A stretch of 50,774 nt of DNA from SUP05 sp964577715. GTDB lineage: Bacteria; Pseudomonadota; Gammaproteobacteria; PS1; Pseudothioglobaceae. A model generated the notes under the pieces. It was given only the letters and a program-made list of their open reading frames with translations. It had not been told where the DNA came from and did no database searches. Shown here piece by piece: positions 1 to 5,213 of the stretch; positions within the stretch are counted from its first letter, which is position 1, and each line of letters opens with the position of its first letter. The translations under genes and the position numbers were made by a program. The stretch spans positions 1-50,774 of the forward strand of contig CAZOAA010000008.1 of the NCBI GenBank assembly GCA_964577715.1, given 5' to 3'.

Positions 1-178
1 AATGCGAATTAACACTGGTGCGTTGCCCTAACTTAAACTCAAACTGATCAAGTGGTGTGACTACACTGGCCCAGTCATCGCCTTGACTTGACTGATCGAC
101 AATCTTTAACCCTTCTTGAGTTAAAGACTTAATGGTTTTTACAATATTTTCTGGTTGGAAGTTTGGTATGAGACTCAT
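1..178 (-). CDS. prlC: Oligopeptidase A (M3 family), N-terminal fragment, cut by window edge
   Basis: Reading from an ATG at 178 there is an open frame to the left edge (59 codons). Its beginning, NFQPENIVKTIKSLTQEGL followed by a DDWASVV..LDQFEFKLGQ stretch, matches the start of M3 oligopeptidase A (in the E. coli protein: PPFSKIKPEHVVPAV, then the W-containing 'YTWENLCQPL' segment). The family are cytosolic zinc peptidases that degrade signal peptides and short peptides; the HEFGH motif lies outside the window. The start codon has only a distant purine-rich site (GAAGGA about 16 nt upstream). The gene lies directly behind parD-parE on the same strand, and a second damaged copy of its first codons lies beyond that pair at 833-904, so the 5' end has been rebuilt or duplicated. 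Assignment is from a short N-terminal match only. Confidence 0.72.
   Translation of the reverse strand, partial: MSLIPNFQPENIVKTIKSLTQEGLKIVDQSSQGDDWASVVTPLDQFEFKLGQRTSVNSH
112..167. repeat. Direct repeat, copy 1 (inside prlC 5' end); copy 2 at 844-899
   Basis: Positions 112-167 and 844-899 align without gaps at 51 of 56 bases by hand count (mismatches at 119, 125, 128, 137 and 151). Both are in the same orientation and correspond to the first codons of prlC. The parDE module lies exactly between them. Identity stops abruptly on both sides. Confidence 0.9.
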
Positions 179-233
179 GTTTTTAGATATATCCTTCTGT
201 CTTTTTTGGTAATTTTTAGCCTTTAATGAAAAA

Positions 234-521
234 TCACAGATGTTCAAGTTCATTCATGCGCTCATGCAATAAACGAACAATAAAAATATCTTTCTTACGC
301 ACCTTGTAATACACAACATGACTCTGATAAGGGAATTTGCGATACTTGGAGCGCAAACTATCAGCTGATACACCAATTGATGGCTCTGATGCCAACAAGC
401 TAAAGCAATTGTTTAGCCCTCTTTGATATTTATCCGTTACATCAAAACCAAAATTTAAATAAGAACTTTGGATTAATTTTTTAACATCACGCTCAGCTTG
501 TTTAGAAAGCGTATATTTCAC
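234..521 (-). CDS. parE: ParE/RelE-family toxin
   Basis: A 95-aa protein of the size and layout of ParE toxins: an N-terminal helical part starting MKYTLSKQAERDVKKL, then the C-terminal beta sheet with YRKFPYQSHVVYYKV and IFIVRLLHERM, the R-x-L-H-x-R(M) ending being the usual ParE signature. ParE members of the RelE fold inhibit DNA gyrase, whereas RelE members cut mRNA; the ending favours ParE, but the target cannot be read from sequence. The start codon overlaps the antitoxin stop by 4 nt, so toxin translation is coupled to antitoxin translation. The pair sits between two copies of the prlC 5' end. Confidence 0.88.
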   Translation of the reverse strand: MKYTLSKQAERDVKKLIQSSYLNFGFDVTDKYQRGLNNCFSLLASEPSIGVSADSLRSKYRKFPYQSHVVYYKVRKKDIFIVRLLHERMNELEHL

Positions 522-745
522 GCGTTATCTTGCTGTACTTCTTTCCAAATATCACTCACTGATAAAGTTGATTCACCACTGTTCTCACCCACTATCAAAG
601 CTTCAACAATAGCATGTCGATGATCTTGATCTCTTCTAATAAGGTCACGCATATAATCACTTACATTGCCATAACGACCTGATTGAGCCTGACTCTCAGC
701 CCATTCCTTCATTGTATCTGGAAGGGAAACATTCATCGTTGCCAT
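518..745 (-). CDS. parD: ParD-family antitoxin (ribbon-helix-helix)
   Basis: A 75-aa protein opening MATMNVSLPDTMKEW, the typical beta strand plus helix of a ribbon-helix-helix DNA-binding domain, followed by a YGNVSDYMRDLIRRD helix that is highly characteristic of ParD. The acidic C-terminal tail (ESTLSVSDIWKEV) is the expected toxin-wrapping segment. It precedes parE in the operon and should repress its own promoter through the palindrome at 790-814. An AGGCGG purine-rich site lies about 9 nt upstream of the ATG at 745; the internal Met at codon 4 is an alternative start. Confidence 0.9.
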   Translation of the reverse strand: MATMNVSLPDTMKEWAESQAQSGRYGNVSDYMRDLIRRDQDHRHAIVEALIVGENSGESTLSVSDIWKEVQQDNA

Positions 746-781
746 AACTTAGCCGCCTTTGATATTTGTTAAATTGGCTTT

Positions 782-814
782 ATTATAACAATAATGACAA
801 AGATTGTCATTATT
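782..814 (-). promoter_or_regulatory. parDE promoter with overlapping palindromic operator
   Basis: On the minus strand a TATAAT (787-782) stands 17 nt from an ATGACA (810-805). Positions 790-800 and 804-814 form a perfect inverted repeat of 11 nt arms (AATAATGACAA) with a 3-nt spacer, covering the -35 and the spacer. This is the arrangement expected for ParD or ParD-ParE autorepression. No other gene reads away from it. Confidence 0.8.
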
Positions 815-832
815 AATTTGTTACTCTAATGT

Positions 833-904
833 TCAACCCAGATCTTCTTGCGTTAAGGATTTAATGGTATTTACAATATTTTTTGGTTGGAAGTTTGGTT
901 GCAT
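833..904 (-). pseudogene. prlC': Relic of prlC 5' end (23 codons, then stop)
   Basis: From an ATG at 904 the minus strand encodes MQPNFQPKNIV then NTIKSLTQED, LG and a TGA stop. This matches the start of the intact prlC at 1-178 (NFQPENIV, TIKSLTQE) at protein level and 51/56 bases at DNA level (844-899). The frame closes after 23 codons and the rest of prlC is absent. It is best read as the old 5' end of prlC separated from the gene when the parDE segment entered. Codon 7 of the relic has Lys where the family normally has Glu. Confidence 0.75.
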
Positions 905-919
905 ATTAAAGGGTTTTAT

Positions 920-955
920 AATGGTGGTGGAGAGAGAGGGTCTATTCGCTACGCT
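920..955 (-). other. Degraded tRNA-Ser-like 3' end (possible attachment-site relic)
   Basis: Read on the minus strand this stretch ends CCCTCTCTCTCCACCACCA preceded by GCGAAT, which resembles a tRNA-Ser T-loop and acceptor 3' half with a 3-nt insertion. It also shares AATGGTGG and GAGAGGG with the real tRNA-Ser 3' end at 1081-1098, in the same orientation. No 5' half is present, so it is not a functional tRNA. The match is short and could be partly chance. The rest of 905-1044 holds no gene I can support. Confidence 0.35.
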
Positions 956-1044
956 CACCCTATGGGCCGTCATCACAAGTGATAACGTTGTTACGCTTAC
1001 GCTTCACCCAAACCCTCTACTCGGGTTCTTATCTGTTTCTACAT

Positions 1045-1085
1045 CCATTACTTTAATACCCGCTTCGCAGGCATTAAAGTAATGG
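1045..1085 (-). repeat. Hairpin immediately 3' of tRNA-Ser
   Basis: Positions 1045-1057 (CCATTACTTTAAT) and 1073-1085 are perfect inverted repeats of 13 nt. The right arm overlaps the encoded CCA end of the tRNA (1083-1085). On the transcript it would form a long stem just after the mature 3' end. There is no T-tract, so it is more likely a processing or mobile-element structure than a classical terminator. Confidence 0.6.
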
Positions 1086-1170
1086 TGGAAGGAGAGGGAT
1101 TCGAACCCTCGGCACCTTACGGTACACCCGCTTTCCAAGCGAGCAAATTAAACCACTCTGACATCCTTCC
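1083..1170 (-). tRNA. serX: tRNA-Ser (anticodon GGA)
   Basis: The minus strand folds as a class II tRNA: acceptor GGAAGGA/TCCTTCC, D arm with GAGTGGTTTAATTTGCTC, anticodon stem CTCGC/GCGGG around TTGGAAA (anticodon GGA), a long variable arm (GTGTACC..GGTGCC) and a T arm GAGGG-TTCGAAT-CCCTC. The 3' CCA is encoded. The long variable arm and GGA anticodon identify serine. The discriminator base is A rather than the G usual in E. coli tRNA-Ser, a small oddity. The 248 nt between it and the HNH gene contain nothing I can support beyond its presumed promoter. Confidence 0.95.
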
Positions 1171-1418
1171 AAATAAGGAGGTTATTTTACGTCAATATCA
1201 GCTTAAAACCGCCTATTTAAAGAATTTGCTAAATTTTGTAGGTGTTGATACTTTTTGGTTAAAAAGTACTGAAAAATCGGCTATTTTTGCCTTAAAACGG
1301 CCTCTCTTGTCCTTGTTTTATGTAGATTTAAAGAAAAACCAATGTCATTTTGATTATTTCTGAAATTTTATAAAAATAATCAAATGTGTGTCTTTTTAAT
1401 TATTTCAAGGTCTAGTTA

Positions 1419-2237
1419 TTACCTCCAATCTTCTACTATCTCTTGGGTCCATCCTTCTAAAAGGCTTCTCCATTCAGTCCAACTTTTTGCCTCCTTAGTT
1501 CTAGGCATTATTTCATTATCTAGATCGCTTATAACTTGCCCTTCACTCCAACCGTAATCCTGTAGAGCTTTAATATAATTATTCAATATAATTGACCCTA
1601 TCTTTGCATCAAAATAATTAAATCGATTTCTACCTATCCCTTTTATATAGGACACTTTTTGCTGAATAGGTGGCCTGTTTAAATTATATAAAATCCCGCC
1701 AATTTTAATAATAAAATCCTCAACGCTATCTTTCGTGAATTCACCCTCCTCATCATATCTTAAATATTTGTCGGATGATAATTCAATAGCCTTTAGCAAA
1801 TCAACTAAATCATGTTTTTTTAATAGTTTTGCAATTATCTTAACACCATTTTCATTCAATGTATGTGGCTCAATTTTCTCATGAATATGGTTTACGAGTC
1901 TGTTAGTATTCTCATCATCTATGTTATTAAGACCTATACTCCACTCATACATCAATTCGCGTTGTTCTCTACGATTCTGTAACTCATCAAGCTGTTTCTT
2001 TTGTTTAGATATTACCGCATCATCATCTAATTTTATGGCACTCTTACCTCTATTGCAGTCCATACAACTTGTAACTAAATTTAATATATTATTATCTCCA
2101 CCTTTTGCGATTGGATTTATATGATCAATTTCTAAACTGACTAATGGCGCCGCCATTCCGCAATATTGGCACGTAAAACTATCTCGCTTAAAAACTTCAA
2201 ATCGAGTTTTCTTTCCTATTGATTTTCTTTTAGCCAT
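1419..2237 (-). CDS. HNH endonuclease, second gene of the DUF2130-HNH pair
   Basis: A 272-aa protein with an N-terminal HNH domain at residues about 12-66: C23-x-x-C26, the D38-H39 pair in EIDHINPIAKGG, an N in the NILNLV segment, and C58-x-x-C61-N with a following K. The paired cysteines are the structural zinc site; DH and the later N form the metal-binding catalytic site. HNH domains nick or cut DNA. The remaining 200 residues are helical and charged, unrecognised, and presumably give target or partner specificity. The ATG follows the TAG of the DUF2130 gene with no base between, so the two are translated together. A stand-alone HNH next to a DUF2130 protein and an HTH regulator suggests a defence or mobile-element role; this is inference. 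Confidence 0.82.
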   Translation of the reverse strand: MAKRKSIGKKTRFEVFKRDSFTCQYCGMAAPLVSLEIDHINPIAKGGDNNILNLVTSCMDCNRGKSAIKLDDDAVISKQKKQLDELQNRREQRELMYEWSIGLNNIDDENTNRLVNHIHEKIEPHTLNENGVKIIAKLLKKHDLVDLLKAIELSSDKYLRYDEEGEFTKDSVEDFIIKIGGILYNLNRPPIQQKVSYIKGIGRNRFNYFDAKIGSIILNNYIKALQDYGWSEGQVISDLDNEIMPRTKEAKSWTEWRSLLEGWTQEIVEDWR

Positions 2238-3530
2238 CTACGCACTCTCGCATTCTTCAATTTGCCCATAATCTGCATTGGGAAATTCTAATCCTTTAAC
2301 TGTTTCAATAGAGTTATCTGAAATACCTTGGAGTGAGCCATACATACTTACTGTACTCATCATAATTTTTTCAAGATGCTTCTCTCGCTTACTCCACATT
2401 CTATTCATCGCTCTTTTTTCTGAGTCAATCTCTAATTTCATGTCTGTAAAACCTTCAACAATTGCTTCCATATCCATCTTAAACTCACTGCTAGTTAAAT
2501 ATCTATATAAATGACTTGCTATATCTTTTCTGTTTTCTCCAATATTTCTAACCTTATGTATCTCAATCAATTGCTTTCTAAGAATGCAAGATATTGTTTT
2601 AAACTCATTAAGTGAGCATATCCAAATACCCTTTACGAAACCAGCTCGTTCCATATCTTTCGGCATGGTCTGTGTTGCAAGAACACCTATGTCTACGTTC
2701 TTAGCGCGCATGTCGACTTTTAATTTTTCAATCCAAGCCGGGCTAAATTCTTTAGTCCTTTTACTTTCATAATAAATAGTACCGCAACTTTGATTGTTGT
2801 TTGTTTTCACATACTGCAGACAGTCAGCACCTAACGCACCTTGTTTTATAGGCTCAACTACGTCTATAGGGAAAGTGTATTTCAAAAAATCCTCGATACT
2901 TTTTTCTTGAGCCTCACCCTGAATTTGCATTGAGCCTTGATTGACTTGTCGGTTTGCGTCTTTAAGGCTTTTTTGCATTTGCTTCATCTTCTCTTCATGC
3001 TCAAGTTGTATAAGCTCTTTCTCTTCATTAGCTTTTTTAATAGCCTCATTACGGGCCTCAATGACTTTCACATCTGTATCCGATTTATGAATAGACTCAA
3101 GGGTTTTCATGCGTGATTCTAATTTCATATTTGCAACTTTTAATTTGTTATTTTCAGCATCTTTATTAGCTGCCTCTTGCATTTCTGATCTAAATGCATC
3201 ATCCATTTCTTTCTTAATAGACCGCCTAAATGCTAATTCCTTTTCTCGAACCTTTGATTTAATAATTGCATCTTGGTCTTGCCTTGCTTTTACTGCTTGA
3301 TCTTTTAATGCTTTAGCTTCATCTTTAAGATACTGACTCTTAATTAAAGCTTTTTCCTCCCAAGCTGCAGTAAGTTCTTTCACCTTATAGTCAATTATTT
3401 CTTTTTGCCTCTTTTTATTAGCTTCTAAAATCTTCTCTCTTTCTTCATATTGAGAGGATATTTTTTTAGATAAAGCCTTATCTACATCGATTTCGTGTCC
3501 ACAGTGTTCACAATTAATTGTATGTGCCAT
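2238..3530 (-). CDS. DUF2130 family protein: zinc ribbon, coiled coil and nuclease-like domain
   Basis: A 430-aa protein in three parts. Residues 5-11 (INCEHCG) are a zinc-ribbon knuckle with only one CxxC pair visible. Residues about 25-200 are an almost continuous charged coiled coil. Residues 205-310 carry the DUF2130 core: GEAQEKSIEDFL, then FPIDVVEPIKQGALGAD, then YYESKRTKEFSPAWIEKLK. The spacing E..GAD..E-x-K resembles PD-(D/E)xK nucleases, with D236, E255 and K257 as candidate catalytic residues. The C-terminus (MYGSLQGISDNSIETVKGLEF) also matches family members. A good AGGAG site precedes the ATG. Function of the family is unknown to me; the architecture recalls RmuC-like coiled-coil nucleases. 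It is directly coupled to the HNH gene. Confidence 0.85.
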   Translation of the reverse strand: MAHTINCEHCGHEIDVDKALSKKISSQYEEREKILEANKKRQKEIIDYKVKELTAAWEEKALIKSQYLKDEAKALKDQAVKARQDQDAIIKSKVREKELAFRRSIKKEMDDAFRSEMQEAANKDAENNKLKVANMKLESRMKTLESIHKSDTDVKVIEARNEAIKKANEEKELIQLEHEEKMKQMQKSLKDANRQVNQGSMQIQGEAQEKSIEDFLKYTFPIDVVEPIKQGALGADCLQYVKTNNNQSCGTIYYESKRTKEFSPAWIEKLKVDMRAKNVDIGVLATQTMPKDMERAGFVKGIWICSLNEFKTISCILRKQLIEIHKVRNIGENRKDIASHLYRYLTSSEFKMDMEAIVEGFTDMKLEIDSEKRAMNRMWSKREKHLEKIMMSTVSMYGSLQGISDNSIETVKGLEFPNADYGQIEECESA

Positions 3531-3587
3531 ATTTTCTCCTTTCTTATTTTATATTTAATAAACAGAATTTAAATCAAACCTACTAAT

Positions 3588-3734
3588 CTATAAAGACTTA
3601 ATCTGCAACAAGGTAATTCTAAGAACTTCCTCTATACCCAACAATAGGAATTTTTTCTTCTGTTTCTTTTTTGTCTTTCTTGGTACTAAAAGTACGATAT
3701 TTATGCTACTTTCTATCTTGTGTAATTTATCCAT
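3588..3734 (-). CDS. Possible 48-aa lysine-rich ORF coupled to the HTH regulator
   Basis: The regulator's TAA at 3734-3736 shares a base with an ATG (TAATG), opening a 48-codon frame to a TAG at 3588. The product would be basic in the middle (VPRKTKKKQKKK) with a hydrophobic helix-like end (FLLLGIEEVLRITLLQIKSL). There is no separate ribosome site, so expression would depend on reinitiation after the regulator. I recognise no family. It may equally be a chance frame or a former C-terminal extension of the regulator shifted out of frame. Confidence 0.3.
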   Translation of the reverse strand: MDKLHKIESSINIVLLVPRKTKKKQKKKFLLLGIEEVLRITLLQIKSL

Positions 3735-4666
3735 TACTTATCTATCTTCTCCAATAATTCTGTCTTAATTTTGGAGAGTTGCTTATAGATTTCTTGTTCC
3801 GCTTTTGACCACTGAGAAACATCAACAGCAACACCGTCTTCCTTTAAACTTCCAGATTTGTTAAGATCTTTACCATTACCCACTAAAAGCCTATTGTCAA
3901 TTAGAATATCGTCCAATTTTGACTCTGACAAGCCAAGCATCTCTGTTCTGTTAATAAAAACTAAAGACCTATGAAAAATATAACTCCTTTGAGAAATTGC
4001 CTCTATTTCATAATATAAATCATAAGGATTAACATATTTAGTTGCCATATCAGGATCTTGATCTTTTATTACTTGAATAAAAGCAACTTGCCATAAGTAA
4101 TTATTGCGAAAATTCTTTATACCCTTATTATTCAAAGGTATGATTTCTTTAAACCACACTATTAACTCTTGAAATCTACGAATCCATTGTTTGAAAAGAT
4201 CTAAATAAAATTCATTTTTAATAAAATTATCAAAATCACTATCAAAATTAAAGCCTAAATGGTTTATCATCAAAACAAAATCTACAGGTGATATTGCATC
4301 TTCTAACTCTTGAGAATATTCTGCACAAAAATTAAACCATTTTTCTTCGTTTTTCTTATTAGAGATTATTATTCTCCAGCTCACAGTTTTCCTTAGTTGA
4401 AAAGTGCGTTTTTTAACAAATTCTTCTATATCCCAATCTAGTCCTGCAATTTTCACTAACTCTATCATTTGCTCTGGTGGAAAATAATTTTTATAAGACT
4501 TCCATCTTGAGACGCTACTCTGCGTTACAGTTCCTTTCGATTTCTCATTCAAAAGTTCGGCTAATTTAAACTGAGTTAAGTCTTTTTTTATTTGCACATA
4601 ACTTACTAATTCAGTGTTGTATGTATTATTTTCGTCATATTTTGGTGATATACTGTCAATAAACAT
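3734..4666 (-). CDS. HTH (XRE-like) transcriptional regulator with large C-terminal domain
   Basis: A 310-aa protein. Residues about 20-75 (ELVSYVQIKKDLTQFKLAEL, then GTVTQSSVSRWKSYKNYFPPE) form a helix-turn-helix of the Cro/XRE type, the recognition helix being TQSSVSRWK. The remaining 230 residues are rich in Trp, Phe and Ile, with no domain I recognise. The ATG at 4666 is preferred because AAGGAG lies 5 nt upstream; a GTG two codons earlier would abut that site. The promoter at 4693-4722 has a perfect palindrome in its spacer, the usual sign of autorepression. The downstream DUF2130-HNH pair starts 203 nt after its stop and probably belongs to the same regulated unit. Confidence 0.75.
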   Translation of the reverse strand: MFIDSISPKYDENNTYNTELVSYVQIKKDLTQFKLAELLNEKSKGTVTQSSVSRWKSYKNYFPPEQMIELVKIAGLDWDIEEFVKKRTFQLRKTVSWRIIISNKKNEEKWFNFCAEYSQELEDAISPVDFVLMINHLGFNFDSDFDNFIKNEFYLDLFKQWIRRFQELIVWFKEIIPLNNKGIKNFRNNYLWQVAFIQVIKDQDPDMATKYVNPYDLYYEIEAISQRSYIFHRSLVFINRTEMLGLSESKLDDILIDNRLLVGNGKDLNKSGSLKEDGVAVDVSQWSKAEQEIYKQLSKIKTELLEKIDK

Positions 4667-4692
4667 ATTCACTCCTTATTAAATTTAAGTGT

Positions 4693-4722
4693 ATTATATG
4701 CATTTTATTATGCATATGTCAA
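4693..4722 (-). promoter_or_regulatory. Promoter of HTH regulator with palindromic operator
   Basis: On the minus strand TTGACA (4722-4717) and TATAAT (4698-4693) are separated by 18 nt, both perfect consensus hexamers. Positions 4696-4703 (ATATGCAT) and 4710-4717 (ATGCATAT) form a perfect inverted repeat spaced by 6 nt, filling the spacer and touching both hexamers. A protein bound there would block RNA polymerase. The adjacent regulator is the natural candidate ligand. Confidence 0.85.
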
Positions 4723-4757
4723 CTAATTATTTTACATAATTTAAAATTATCTTTTTT

Positions 4758-4782
4758 AAAATTACATAATATGCATAATTTT
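4758..4782. promoter_or_regulatory. Second inverted repeat upstream of the regulator promoter
   Basis: AAAATTA at 4758-4764 and TAATTTT at 4776-4782 are inverted around a core containing ATATGCAT, the same word as in the operator at 4696-4717. It lies about 40 nt upstream of the -35, where a second dimer of the same regulator could bind. Confidence 0.5.
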
Positions 4783-4891
4783 AAGTATATTCACTCCAGT
4801 CTAGAGGCGTGGTTATGCTTATATAGGCAATTGATGTTGCACCTATAAATACTATATTTAAGTGCTATAGATAAAATAGAATTGGAATAGG

Positions 4892-4909
4892 TTTAACTTG
4901 CAAGTTAAA
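4892..4909. repeat. Perfect 18-nt palindrome
   Basis: TTTAACTTGCAAGTTAAA is a perfect palindrome with no spacer. It lies in the spacer between the regulator and metG, away from any obvious promoter hexamer pair. It could be a protein binding site or the end of a vanished element. Confidence 0.6.
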
Positions 4910-5104
4910 ATCATAACCTACATAATTTTTTATTTTTTATTAAAAATCTGAGTAATTAACCTGTTTTTTTTACCACCATTCCCTTTGTAAAACTTACCAA
5001 TAAGAACTAATCAAAATGAGTGACTGTATTTTCGGTGTTTGAGCAAAGCAAGTTTAGAAAATACAACGAATGAGATTTAGTGTGAATTGGTAGTTTTATA
5101 GGGG

Positions 5105-5209
5105 ATGTTATCTTTTGGATACTTTTCTAAACAAGTAGAAAAGCATCAAGACCTAAGCGAGAAAATCTTTGATTTTCGAGAAAGGGTTTCAGCAGTTAAA
5201 AAGACTTAA
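5105..5209 (+). pseudogene. 34-codon open frame, possible gene tail relic
   Basis: From ATG at 5105 the plus strand reads MLSFGYFSKQVEKHQDLSE, then KIFDFRERVSAVKKT and a stop. Composition is protein-like (charged, amphipathic) but a TAG stands two codons upstream in frame and GGGG abuts the ATG, a poor ribosome site. It may be the C-terminal remnant of a lost mobile gene or a dispersed repeat. I do not recognise the family. Confidence 0.2.
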
Positions 5210-5213
5210 AGCT

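Larger units (their letters stand above)
4723..5213. other. Gene-poor spacer between the regulator and metG
   Basis: About 490 nt of very AT-rich sequence without a gene I can support. It holds the second operator-like repeat (4758-4782), a perfect 18-nt palindrome (4892-4909), a 34-codon open frame (5105-5209), and a small hairpin (5161-5177). It looks like the right-hand flank of an insertion next to metG. Confidence 0.6.

Noticed and set aside
804..1363. Two plus-strand open frames of about 92 codons across the tRNA-Ser region
   Set aside because: They read antisense through the tRNA and its flank; the EGFEPSAP-type peptide is a well-known artefact of translating the back of a tRNA.
5161..5177. 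GAAAATC/GATTTTC hairpin as the metG terminator
   Set aside because: Seven A/T-rich pairs without a T-run on the minus strand and about 40 nt beyond the stop; not convincing.
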